From Lepidostoma basale (taxonomy: Eukaryota > Arthropoda > Insecta > Trichoptera > Lepidostomatidae): DNA of 64,000 nt. The notes below the pieces were generated by a model. It did no database searches. It was not told the origin of the DNA and saw nothing but the letters and a program-made list of their open reading frames with translations. How positions within the stretch are numbered: the first letter of the stretch is position 1; the number at the start of each line of letters is the position of its first letter. Position numbers and translations under genes: made by a program. This document shows positions 44,746 through 54,554 of this stretch, piece after piece. Where the stretch lies: contig JAHDVF020000675.1 of assembly GCA_022606425.2 (NCBI GenBank), positions 548,848 through 612,847 of the forward strand, written 5' to 3'.

Positions 44746-45715
44746 GTGGAGTGCCGCATCGGTACATGGAATATAAGGGGAGGTATGGAAGGAAAGTTGA
44801 ATGAGATGTGTGCAGAAATGGATAATAAGTGTTTAGATGTTTTATGTGTTACTGAATGTATGATGAAAGAGTGTGGTTCCTTGGAGCATGCGGATAAGCT
44901 TGTTCTGTGGTCGGGTGTGCCGAATGACCACAGAGCATGCCAAGGCGTGGCGGCGGTGCTAGCTCCAAGGATGGTAGAATGTATGAAAGGTTATAAATGT
45001 GTTAGCCCAAGACTCATGTGGATTCGCTTCAAGATCGGGTTAACAAGAGTTTTCCTTTTAATTGGATACGCCCCTGGTAACAACGAAAATGAGGCGAGTA
45101 AAGATGAGTTTTGGGACAAAGTGAGAGAGACATTGGTGTGTAAGAGTGAAAACGAAAGATTGATAATAGCAGGTGATATGAACGGTTGGGTGGGAATCCG
45201 TAGGAGTGGGTACGAGGAATGTCTGGGTACGTTTGGTGATAGACGAATAAATGATAATGGAAGGAGACTGCTTGAATTGTGTATAGAATGGGGTCTCTTT
45301 GTATCAAATACCATCTTCGATCATAAGAGAATCCATCTCTATACTTGGGAAAGAGGATTTGAAAGGTCCATTATAGATTACGTCATTGTAGACTCTAGAT
45401 TACGGGCGGATACTGTTGATTCAAGGGTCTTCAGGGGAGCCGAACTGGAAACGGATCATTTTTTAGTAGTGGCAAAAGTGATCTTATTCCGGGGATGGCG
45501 AACCAGAAGAAGCAAAACAGTAGCCGCACCGACTAGAGTCAAAGTTGAAAAACTGCAAAACAATGACGTAAGAAATAATTTCGTAAGAAAAGTGAAAGAT
45601 AAATTGAGTGAGCGGGATGTAAGTGAGTTGAGTATTGACGAGACCTGGAAATACTTGAAGGAGAGTTTGTGTGAATCAGCGAAAGAATCGTGTGGTGTGT
45701 GTACAAGGAAGAAGG
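44746..45715 (+). pseudogene. RTE apurinic/apyrimidinic-like endonuclease domain
   Basis: Begins at a GTG codon (ECRIGTWNIRGGMEG). Visible EEP-fold motifs: GTWNIRG (residues ~6-12), LCVTEC, LIGYAPGN, IIAGDMNGWVG (~residues 140-150, metal and catalytic Asp-x-Asn), SIIDYVIVD and a final ETDHFLV carrying the Asp-His pair. The domain nicks target DNA to prime reverse transcription. About 245 residues of domain, then a linker. The frame is lost near 45700-45725 where DAWWNDDVKIAVKEKKDAW continues in another frame. Confidence 0.93.
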
Positions 45716-47724
45716 AAAGGGGATGCATGGTGGAATGATGACGTAAAGATTGCTGTTAAAGAGAAGAAAGATGCTTGGTTGAATATGTTGTCGATAAATA
45801 AGAATGACAGAGTTAAGTATGAAAGAGCAAAAGATTTGTATAAGGTATGCAAGAAGAGAGTGAAGTCGGTAGTGAAAGCGCGGAAAGAAAAGCTGAAGGA
45901 GGAAGAAGGGCTCAAAATGACAAACAACTTCCAAGCAAATTTAAAATGTTTTGGAAAGAAGTTAAAAAAGCCCGAAATCCTCCTGATAGTGGATGTGTGA
46001 AAGCAATTTTAGACAACGAGGGAAGAATGTTAACGGAGAGTAAGATCATACAAGAAAGATGGATGGAATATTTTAAGGAGATGTATGGTGGTGATACAAG
46101 CGTGATCGAAAATATGACAGCTAGTGCGAGTGCGGGACCTATGAATGATAATATTGAAAAAATAAGTACGAATGAGATGAAAAGATCCGTGAGTGCAATG
46201 AAAAGTGGAAAAGCTGTTGGGTTTGATTGTATTGCCATAGACTTTATTAAAAGCGGTGGCGAAGTGGTTTCTACATGGTTATGTAAGTTATTTAACCAGT
46301 GCTTGGAGGAGGGATATACGCCGCTAGACTGAGGAGAGCAGTAATTATGCCCCTGTACAAAGGAAAAGGATCGCGTATGGAATGTGGAAACCACAGAGCT
46401 ATTAGTCTTTTGAGTGTCGTTGGTAAAGTCTATGGCAGAATTTTTAATAGAAAGAGTAAGAAAATTGACGAGTGACAAAGTTTGGGATGTGCAAGGTGCC
46501 TTTATGAATGGCAGAGGATGTATGGATCAAATTTTTGGACTTCGTACATTGACAGAGAAGTTTCTGGCCAAAAATCGCAAACTTTTCTGTGCATTTGTCG
46601 ACTTACAAAAAGTATATGATTACGTTAATAGAGAAAAGTTGTGGAAAATATTGTCTGAATATGGAATAAGTACAAAACTGATCACGGCCATTAAGTCACT
46701 ATACACGGAAAGCACTGCTAGTGTCAGAGTAAATGGAGATCTTACAGCCTGGTTTGATATCAATAGAGGTGTCCAACAGGGCTGCGTAATGTCCCCGTGG
46801 TTATTTAATCTGTATATGGACAATTGTATGAGAGAGCTGAAAGGGTTGGATGTAGGTGCCAAAATGAGCGGAGTGTCAGTAAGCTGTCTCTTGTATGCGG
46901 ATGACGCTGTCCTACTTGCTGACAACGAGCATGAACTACAAGTCCTGGTGAATTGTATGTATGAGGTATGCATGCGAAATGATCTGATGATGAATGTTAA
47001 TAAGTCCAAGGTAATGATTTTTGAAAAGGAAGAAACCATGACAGTCTGCAACATTAGCGTGAATGGTGAAAATTTGGAGCAAGTAGTTGAGTTTGTGTAT
47101 TTAGGTAGTATGTTTACAAGAGATGGGAGAGTGGAGAGGGATATTGAAAGAAGGGTTGGGGCAGGCAACAAAGTGAATGGTGCACTTAAAGTTGTCATCG
47201 CAAACAAAAACCTATCCAAAAAGCTAGAATGGCAGTGCACAATGGTGTTCTTCTACCGACCCTTATGTATGGAAGCGAAGCATGGAACTGGCAAAAGAAG
47301 GATGAAAGTAGAATAAATGCAGTAGAAATGAGATCTCTTAGACGAATGTGTGGATACTCTGTGTATGATAGAGTGTCGAATGAAAATATAAGAAGTGAAT
47401 GCGGTGCGAATGATGGTGTCATGAACAAAATAATGAAAGGATCATTAAGATGGTTTGGACATATGGAAAGAATGAATGAAGAAAGAATGGTAAAAAAATT
47501 ATATGTTAATGATGTAAATGGAACCAGAAATAGAGGAAGACCGAAGGAAAACGTGGCACGATCAAATAAATCAAATATTGAATGTCGGCCATGTGAGGAG
47601 TCAGAGAAATCGACGCGCGTGCATGACACGATGTATGAATGTTGAGGAAGCGAGAGAAATATGTCAGGAAAGAAAGGTGTGGCAGTCCATTCTTTCTGCC
47701 TACCCCTTCGGGGAGACGGCGTGA
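45716..47724 (+). pseudogene. RTE reverse transcriptase region, frameshifted
   Basis: Readable in successive frames: WMEYFKEMYGGDTSVIENMT, KSGKAVGFDCIAIDFIKSGG, a one-base loss at ~46330 (creating a stop where the sister copy has LDWRRAVIMPL), LYKGKGSRMECGNHRAISLL, a one-base gain near 46444, GAFMNGRGCMDQIF, CAFVDLQKVYDYVNREKLW (first catalytic Asp), NRGVQQGCVMSPWLFNLYMD, and LLYADDAVLLAD (YADD box, ~46893). Then VVEFVYLGSMFTRDGRVERD, a frameshift near 47226, LLPTLMYGSEAWNWQKKDES, MRSLRRMCGYSVYDRVSNEN, another near 47545, and end VWQSILSAYPFGETA. Confidence 0.93.
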
Positions 47725-47859
47725 TGGTTAGTTAGTTAGTTAGTTAGTTTGATAATATTTTTTTAGGGGCGAAGCAGTTCTATTTTAAAATAACGCATCA
47801 CAAATTACAAAGTGTATTATATTTTTAAACGTCATTGTGTTTTATTATTTTAATGATGA

Positions 47860-48108
47860 CTTCTTCTTCTTCACCAGACCAGACCAGAGCAATCAAGACC
47901 CTGTACGCTTCTAGACCGACTGGAGTAAGACCTCTAGGAAGGCCTAGACAGCGCCTAATGGAATATGTTCTGGCTGACCTGGCTAGGTTGGGCGAATCTG
48001 ACTGCTAGGAGCAAAAGTGCAGGATCTAGGAGCTTGATGAAAAATCATCAAGGCTTAAACTCTTCAAGAGTTGTATCGCCATAGGACGTAAGTAAGTTCT
48101 TCTTCTTC
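47860..48108 (+). pseudogene. LINE-9 C-terminal scrap between TTC runs
   Basis: Frame piece KTLYASRPTGVRPLGRPRQR, LMEYVLADLARLGESDC then stop. 'RP.G.RP.GRPR.R' followed by 'L.DL..LG' is a LINE ORF2 ending. Flanked by CTTCTTCTTC at 47872 and TTCTTCTTCTTC at 48096. Confidence 0.7.
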
Positions 48109-48109
48109 A

Positions 48110-48645
48110 TGCGTCATGTCGGGTCCATCCGACGTCGACTATCACTTGAGAGTGAATGTTCTTGTCTTGCGCAGTTCTAAATAGTGTCTCGTTAAAATCC
48201 CAGTCTAATCACGAATGTTCCGTGCCAAGAGTCTTCTTCCCACACCTAGACGACCCTCTATTTTGCTATCTAATGATCAAGTGCGTCAGCTCGTACTTCT
48301 TTCCTTTAAGCACATGACTCCGGTAGGACGCCTTCCGGACCTTGATGTCAGTCAGAAATTGTCCTTCTAGTCTTGCTCTTTGTAGTATAACAATATTGCT
48401 AACTACATATATCGGTTCATGGAATGCGTAGCATTTTACGATGTATCCGCATCTCGAATGCGTATAACCTGTTCAAAGTGCTAATTTTGAAAGTCCATGA
48501 CTCCACTCCGTACAAAAGCACTGATCAAACATAACACTTCACCATTCTTTGCCGGAGTTTCAAATTAAGATTATCGTCGCAGAAGACCTGTCTCATTTTA
48601 TTGAATGCTGCACGCGCTGCCTCTATTCTGCATCTTATTTCAATT
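48110..48645 (-). pseudogene. LINE-2 family RT C-terminal remnant
   Basis: Minus strand: EIRCRIEAARAAFNKMRQVF, CDDNLNLKLRQRMVKCYVWS, VLLYGVESWTFKISTLNRLY, AFEMRIHRKMLRIPWTD, then broken frames to the CGGACCTGAC-type end. Closest to the 26.5-kb copy. Confidence 0.88.
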
Positions 48646-49231
48646 TTAATTAACATAGTTGACTTATAAAATCACCTTAGATAAAAATCTTAGTCTATTA
48701 GATAAAATACAATAATGTGGAAAGGTAGAGTAAATGTTATCATATAAAACAGACTATCATTACCGGGGATTAATATTTATTCACCATAGAAGATAAAACG
48801 TTTTTTAAAATGAATCAAACGCTTTTATATTATGAACGTGAATTCATCGAAACATTAGAGATAAAGAATGTTTCAAAGTTGGTTCCTTCTCATATTTTTT
48901 TAACCGTTTACTAAACAACCCCAAGTGAATACATACTTAACTGTGTAACCATTTTATTTGTAGTAAACATATAATACAACCTGACATCATGTTAAACTTG
49001 TGTACTCAAAAAAACGAAACGCGTTCGTATGTTACTCGTTGAACAAAAGAAAATCTGTTATTATTATATGTATATTTTTTTTAGAATGAAATTATTGTAT
49101 TATACATTTGAACCATTTAAATTGATTCAGTTAATTTTTAAATATCATTACAAATATTTGTTTCCATGGGATTTGACTGTTACTAGCTACAAAATTAATA
49201 TTTCAAAAGATTATGATAACAATTATCTATG
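48646..49231. other. Gap without recognised features
   Basis: AT-rich; a 67-codon frame (49029-49232) shows no motif. Confidence 0.5.
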
Positions 49232-49239
49232 ATTTACAC

Positions 49240-49514
49240 CAGTGATTCCAAAAGTGGTTTATCGACCCCCAGGGGTCCACAAAAAATTAGGAGTCCACGA
49301 GATGGTTCAACTAAATTGAGACCGAATATTGAAACGCAATACGAATATGGAAATCGTTGGCGACCTTTTTTTAGCTCAACAGTGACTTCCAGTTAGTAGG
49401 TTAGTTAGTTTTTTAGAAATCGATTCGAAAAATCAATTAGGAAAGCAGGAGGTCTACACACAATTGAAAAAATCGGCAAAGGGTCTACGGCACAAAATGG
49501 TTTGGGAACCTCTG
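49240..49514. mobile_element. hAT-type MITE, 275 bp, perfect 8-bp TSD
   Basis: Left end CAGTGATTCCAAAAGTGG; right end, reverse-complemented, CAGAGGTTCCCAAACC. Flanks are ATTTACAC on both sides (49232-49239 and 49515-49522). Subterminal CGACCCCCAGGGGTCCAC is itself palindromic. No coding capacity. Confidence 0.93.
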
Positions 49515-49599
49515 ATTTACACGATTGGTTCATAAATTTCTTGGACCTGTATACAAATTGCTGTTTTTTTCTGTTTTGTAAAGACCCCCCACTTTCCTT

Positions 49600-50015
49600 C
49601 CAACCAATGACAGGTCATAAGTCCTGTAAAACACCTTGATCATCCATATTCAGTTTGCGTCTTTGTCTCTATTGAGATACAATTAAATTTGAACTGACCA
49701 CCCTTTGGTGAAAATCCAGAATTTCGTATACAAGTATAAGTATACATTCACAAAAATATTTGTAATTATTCTGGTCAACTCTTTGGCAATTAGAATGGAA
49801 TAATACTCCTGGCGACTTCTAACAATACGTTTATAGGCTACAGCCTTCGCATTGTGTTAATAAGGTAGTTTGCTAAATGCTGAAAATCATTCTCCATAGA
49901 TCCAGAAAATCATTCGCTTAACCCAACCAATGACAGGTCATAAGTCCTGTAAAATACCTTGATCATCCATATTCAGTTTGCGTATTCGTCTCTACTGAGA
50001 TACAATTAAATTCCT
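49600..50015 (-). repeat. Two reverse pieces of repeat H, ~300 bp apart
   Basis: CCAATGACAGGTCATAAGTC, CTTGATCATCCATATTCAGT and TCTCTATTGAGATACAATTA at 49611-49695, repeated at 49915-50010 with few changes. Both are the repeat H start in reverse. Confidence 0.8.
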
Positions 50016-50199
50016 TATATTGATTTCTTTTACAAATTCATCTAACATCTGTTATATCTATTATATCAATAAATTTGTTTTTGAAGCTGACACAGAGCTC
50101 TCACTTTGATTGAGTTTATATGTTAAGTTTTATAGTTGAAGTAGAATATATGGCTATTATAAGTAACTTTTACGTAAGTACCTGCATAGGAACTGTCTG

Positions 50200-50396
50200 T
50201 GAGATGGATTATTACATTTCCGGGAAGCAAAAATTTAGGTGACGGCCTACCTAAATGGGATCCACCCTCGAAGACTTCCATTTACATCTCATGGACCCCC
50301 AAATTTTGTTTTCTTTCACGTGGACTCCTTGCAGATCGGAATAGATTCCTGGGGGTTGATATATAATATGTTACTTTGGAAATGACTGATTTACAC
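50200..50396. mobile_element. Second hAT-like right end followed by a third ATTTACAC
   Basis: Right terminus reverse-complemented: CAGTCATTTCCAAAGTAAC, with ATCAACCCCCAGGAATC and GGAGTCCACGTG, similar to the left end and subterminal part of 49240-49514. It ends at 50388 and is followed by ATTTACAC (50389-50396). No matching left CAGTG end at 49523 was found; 49240 could serve as the left end of a 1149-bp element. Confidence 0.65.
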
Positions 50397-50519
50397 CATA
50401 GATTATAGATTAGTAAAGATTTCGTGTCATATTAATTGAATACACACTTTAAACATTATTCGATTTGATATTTACTTAACTTATTGAACGCTAAGGCATT
50501 AACACTGTGGAATTCCATA
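50397..50519. other. Short gap
   Basis: Nothing recognised. Confidence 0.5.
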
Positions 50520-50576
50520 CTACAATACTTAGGAAATTGAAAAACTTTGTTTAATCCACTATATAAAAAAATTAAA

Positions 50577-50613
50577 AAACACGACATGTTTCGGAGGATA
50601 ATCTTCAGATGTA
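50577..50613 (-). ncRNA. Hammerhead-like motif lacking half of stem II
   Basis: Minus strand: ACAU, CUGAAGA, UUAU, CCUCC, GAAA, CAUG, UC, GUGU. The GGAGG strand of stem II is missing; all other parts match 50820-50858. Confidence 0.55.
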
Positions 50614-50819
50614 AAAATAGAATAAAAACTAAACAACAATTTCAATTTTAAAAATTAACCTGTGCTATTTATTATAAGTAGGCATTAACTTATAACTATT
50701 ATACTTATAGTACCTACTTATAACAAATAGCACAGGTTAATTTTTAAATTTGAATTATTTTATCGAATTTTAAATGCATTTTATATTAGTCTTTCTTTGT
50801 TTATTTTTATTATATATTT

Positions 50820-50858
50820 ACACCTGAAGATGGAGGTTTCCTCCGAAACATGTCGTGT
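50820..50858 (+). ncRNA. Hammerhead-ribozyme-like motif, best-preserved copy
   Basis: Stem I ACAC (50820-50823) with GUGU (50855-50858); CUGAAGA 50824-50830; unpaired U 50831; stem II GGAGG (50832-50836) / CCUCC (50840-50844), loop UUU; GAAA 50845-50848; CAUG 50849-50852; UC 50853-50854, cleavage expected after C50854. Every invariant core nucleotide is present. PLE terminal repeats are known to carry such minimal hammerheads. Confidence 0.75.
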
Positions 50859-50915
50859 TTTTTAATATGTTTTTATTAAATAGTGGATTAAACAAAGTTT
50901 TTCAATTTTTCAGTA

Positions 50916-51780
50916 TTTAATTTACTTACGATTTCTTGTATGTCGACTACTGCTGAAAATAGCAATGATATCAAATAAAAATCAAAAACTTGTTATTTTA
51001 AATAAAAAATAAAATATCAACCCAATATCGACGTTTTCTTCCGCATAATCCGATTTCTTAAACAAAGATCAATAAACTATTTCTAAGCATAATTCACAAA
51101 ATATAAAATAAATTTCCCTTAAACTTAACTTTGAAAGGGGGTTATTTTTCTCATGCATGTATAATGCTGGAATAAAGTAAAGAATATATTTATAGTCTTA
51201 AACGAGAAAGGTTCCATTCCAAAAAAGTATGTAAAACGGGGTTAGAAACTGGCAAGTAGATTTTTTGTTTGTACCTTCACGTGGGCGGATGACAAATGAT
51301 GTACCAGGAAGGCAGCCGGTGACAGAGATGTTAGTACTTAAATGGATGTAGTAGTTTGACGTTAGGAGAAGATGAATAGTGTGAGATCGGGAGAGGAATT
51401 GCCCGGAGTAATGCGGTGAATGAATTTTAAGTTAAGCGTGAAGGGAGCGGTCGGACGGAAAGGGGATTCCTCACGAATATGTTTTTCCGTTGAAGGAATT
51501 TCATTACATACAAAGATCGGGATTCTTGACGGACAATGAATCAGCTGGACCGTTTCTTTATTTCCCGAGACATTTATTCAAATATGAACGAGTTCGGTTA
51601 TCATGAGTTTTGTACTACCAACCATGAATAAGTAATAAATAATACATGTAATTTTGAAATGCCTTATATATATTTTTGTTTTATTTTGGAATTCCTTTAT
51701 ATACTCGTAGATTTTGTTTTTTAATTGCGAACGAATTAAATTATATATCTATTAAAACTCGGATAAAATGTGCTATAAAC
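50916..51780. other. Gap; GC-richer stretch ~51290-51500
   Basis: No repeat relation to the rest of the window seen; frames are short and unmotivated. Possible single-copy sequence. Confidence 0.45.
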
Positions 51781-51781
51781 A

Positions 51782-51879
51782 CCATCACGCCGTCTCGCAG
51801 AAAGAGTAGGCAGACGGGCAAAGGTTGGACCACTACACTGTTCTTTCTCGACATGCTTCTCTTGCCTCCTCAATTTTTA
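51782..51879 (-). pseudogene. RTE 3' fragment
   Basis: CCATCACGCCGTCTCGCAGA, GAGTAGGCAGACGG, ACATGCTTCTCTTGCCTCCT. Interrupted at 51880 by the short derivative element. Confidence 0.75.
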
Positions 51880-52040
51880 CTAACTAACTAACCATCACGC
51901 CGTCTCTCCGAAAGGGTAGGCAGAAAGAATGGACTGTCACACTTTTACTGATGCGGCACTCCATCCTTCTCTTTTCGCCCCGCAAGAGACGCGGTGTGAT
52001 GGGTTGCGAACCTCATCGCCACCAATAGGCATCTCCCGCG
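51880..52040 (-). repeat. RTE-derived short nonautonomous element, copy 3
   Basis: Tail TAACTAACTAACC; 3' block CCGAAAGGGTAGGCAGAAAG, GGACTGTCACACTTTTACT; junction; 5' block GATGCGGCACTCCATCCTTC, CGCAAGAGACGCGGTGTGAT, GGGTTGCGAACCTCATCGCC, ACCAATAGGCATCTCCCG. Most complete copy. The 5' block contains the complement of ATGGAGTGCCGC, the start of the RTE ORF. Confidence 0.88.
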
Positions 52041-52149
52041 CACACTTCGATCTTCTAACATCCACAAAATAAATCTAAAACAAATTATATAAAATACAAT
52101 GATATAAAATAAAATAACAAAATAAAAATTATTTAATACAAAATGTTAT

Positions 52150-52385
52150 TTTTAGATGGTGCACATTTGTCTATTTAATTTATGTTCCACGAATTCACCG
52201 TTTTTTAAATTTAGCACATAATGTAATAACACATAATGTTTTTCCGATGTTGCACATGTTGACATGGATGATCCGGACTTTTGTGTTTATTTAATTTATG
52301 TTACACGTATCCACCGTTTTTTAAAATTAGCTGTTATATGATTTAATTAATGTTCCACGTATCCACTTTTTTTATTTGGCAGTAA
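52150..52385. repeat. Degenerate tandem repeat
   Basis: ATTTAATTTATGTTCCACG...CCACCGTTTTTTAAA occurs at ~52174, ~52291 and, shortened, ~52340. Confidence 0.65.
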
Positions 52386-52613
52386 TTAGGCACTTAAAAC
52401 CAACCAACACCAGCAAGAACTTTGAAAGAATATTGAAGAAATTATTCAAATTGTCATTGGAACAAATGAAAAATTTATTTTTACACCTGTCAAAATTCTT
52501 TATATAAATGAAAAAACTTGTATAATTTTGACATCAAAACAGTAAAAACGTATTACGTCTCACAATTAACTATTATAAAGTGCGGCAACAATCAATATAT
52601 CGTGTATTTACTC
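52386..52613. other. Short gap
   Basis: AT-rich; ATTATTCAAATTGTCATTGG resembles 44321-44341, a trace of repeat F surroundings. Confidence 0.4.
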
Positions 52614-52730
52614 CTCACGTAACTGACATTAAATATTTCATTGATTAGACCATGCCATATTGAACTCGGTCTTCTTTTTCTTATTCCGTTTACATAGTAA
52701 TTATATACATTATTTTGTTCATAATAATTT
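52614..52730 (-). pseudogene. Degenerate RTE fragment
   Basis: CTCACGTAACTGACATTAAA, TTAGACCATGCCATATT, CGGTCTTCTTTTTCTTATTC, GTTTACATAGTAATTATAT parallel the RTE block at 62.30-62.40 kb. Heavily mutated. Confidence 0.6.
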
Positions 52731-53818
52731 CATTCGTATACATAGTGTGAAATTTACATTAAAATTTTTAATACTTTCGTAAAATACGAGTACAAATAAA
52801 TTTATAATAACTATAAACTACTGAATATAAACCATTACCATGACAAAGAGTAACCAAATGTTAACTAGTTCAATAATCGAAGACTCTTTAAATCTATAAA
52901 TAAATATATTTATTGTTTCTCTTCACTGATATCAATTTCCATATTCAAGAATTAATACAGATGATCACGTATACTCCTTTAAATTATTATTTTTTAATTG
53001 AAATAAGTGTTTCCTCTTACTAAGGCATCATCAAATAAAACGCCTTTTTCCTCATTGAACGATCTTATGCTAAATATTTTAATTTATTCCAAGGATTTTT
53101 TTTGCTGAAGATTATTTGTCTCCAGCACACATGTATCTAAATATTCATTTTTAACAACTGATGCACCAATTCTGATTTTATTCTATTATATAATTTAGAT
53201 TTTTTTCACTAAAACACAGATTTTTCAACTTTTGAGTTTATCTCGAAATAATGCAATCATAATTCTACCTGTATCATCCAATAAACGTAATCAACTTTCA
53301 ATATCGGTCTTTTTGTGATCTAGAAAAGCTTGAGAGATACATATTTTAAATTTTTTCCCTAAAATTTTACAAAGAAAATAAAATCGAAAATTTATTTAAA
53401 ACTCACACAGAAAGTTTTAATATTATGCATTTCGAAAGACTGGAAATATTTGTCTTTGGAATCAGAATGTTTCCATTGGTGGTAAATGAATTTCTCCAGA
53501 TTCTGGAAATGCTAAATAATAAATGTAATCTGAAATGAAATTCAAGTTGACGCAGCTGACATTCTGTTATGACTGTAAACAGGATCCGATGAGTGAGCAA
53601 ATATCTGTTATTTTTGTTTGCCCGCCTCAATGAAATTCGGTTTGTTTTCCATAGAATCGAATGTTTATTCAGGCTCCATCTTTTGATTCTTTTCGAAAAT
53701 TTGTTTTGGAAAATAACTCAACAATATTTAATAAACTAAAAATACATATACGTACAATATAACAGTTCAAGCACTTTTTTGAGGATAATTAATAATTCAT
53801 AATTCAAATGTAATTGAA
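52731..53818. other. Gap without recognised features
   Basis: AT-rich; a 75-codon minus frame (53403-53630) has no motif. Confidence 0.5.
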
Positions 53819-53819
53819 C

Positions 53820-54260
53820 ATCTATAATGCCTGCGGCGTGAAAAACGTGTCATTCACATAAATTATATTCAAACATCTAGAAAACAGGCTTTATCATTCA
53901 TATTAATTATTTAATATAGAGTTTTACATCTTTGTTCAAGAAACACTAAATCCTTCTGTGAGTTTTTTTTATTATTTCTTATACAATGATGTTAAACTTC
54001 ATATTTAATAATTAATTTAAATGAAAACGTCTGTCTTCTATGAGTTTTATCACATTTAAAATCTCTGGAGAAGGCAAGGGAAACCACGTCAGTAACACTT
54101 TCTAGGAAAACACTGTGGCGAATAAAAATTCGTTCGTGTATAGCAACAACAACGCGTTTAATGTTCGCAACATTTGATAATGCCTTCAACAAGTAAAACA
54201 TGTCATTCACATGAATTGTAATAAAACTTCTAAAAATCAGACTTTTTAATATAAAATACT
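53820..54260 (+). repeat. Two adjacent repeat G copies
   Basis: First: ATAATGCCTGCGGCGTGAAA, ACGTGTCATTCACATAAATT, AATATAGAGTTTTACATC (53825-53940). Second: AAATGAAAACGTCTGTCTTC, TTGATAATGCCTTCAACAAG, AAAACATGTCATTCACATG (54008-54220). Hammerhead-like order UUGAUAA-stem-AAAA-CAUGUC is degraded in both. Confidence 0.65.
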
Positions 54261-54304
54261 CGTAGTTTTTTCGATGGTATCTCCATCGAGGTGTCCGATA
54301 GAAA

Positions 54305-54552
54305 GTACTTTTGAATTTATTTATTTATTTATTTATTTAATGTAATATATAGCGATATCAATAGCATATATATAAAAGAAACATTTAGAATAATTAAAAT
54401 AAGGCCCATTACATGCTACCACAAACATAAAATAATAGTCAACAAATAATAGTGTGAAACAAGATTGAAGTTAAACTAAGACTAAATAAGGTATACATAA
54501 TATTTAAGAGTTAAAACACTTATAGTACTAGAAATAAAAAATACGATTATAT
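54305..54552 (+). repeat. Repeat F, third partial copy
   Basis: GGCCCATTACATGCTACCAC and the following A/T-rich order (AACAAATAATAGTGTGAAAC, TTAGTACTAGAAATAAAAAA-like) parallels 44060-44190. A short (ATTT)n run lies at 54317-54340. Confidence 0.65.
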
Positions 54553-54554
54553 GA

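Larger units (their letters stand above)
44723..47750 (+). mobile_element. RTE-clade non-LTR retrotransposon, ~3 kb, near full length
   Basis: Single ORF order endonuclease then reverse transcriptase, stop codon (TGA, 47722-47724) followed almost at once by (GTTA)n. No gag-like ORF1. This matches the RTE clade. The start region differs from the derivative elements' ATGGAGTGCCGC by GTGGAGTGCCGC, so the initiation codon appears mutated or the copy is slightly truncated. At least five frame breaks inactivate it. A highly similar copy lies at 62.15-64 kb in opposite orientation. Confidence 0.92.
44572..47830 (+). repeat. Repeat F copy 2, split by the RTE insertion
   Basis: The left part (44572-44660) reads to CCAGGTTTATGATAATATTT; the right part resumes after the RTE tail at about 47751 with GATAATATTTTTTTAGGGGC, GAAGCAGTTCTATTTTAAAA. 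Extra AT-rich copies of GGTTTATGATAATATTTTAA lie between 44640 and 44722. Confidence 0.7.
50520..50915. repeat. Inverted pair of PLE 3' ends
   Basis: TTGAAAAACTTTGTTTAATC on the left (50537-50556) and GATTAAACAAAGTTTTTCAA on the right, with hammerhead-like motifs (50577-50613 minus; 50820-50858 plus) and an internal palindrome around ~50705 (ACCTGTGCTATTTATTATAA / TTATAACAAATAGCACAGGT). Near-perfect head-to-head symmetry over ~390 bp. Confidence 0.85.

Noticed and set aside
45912..47629. Long minus-strand frames over the RTE (up to 206 codons)
   Set aside because: They are antisense shadows; conserved RT and endonuclease motifs lie on the plus strand. The same holds for plus frames over 62.6-63.9 kb.
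47727..47750. GTTAGTTAGTTAGTTA as a telomere-like repeat
   Set aside because: Insect telomere repeats are usually TTAGG; this run is the tail of every RTE copy here.
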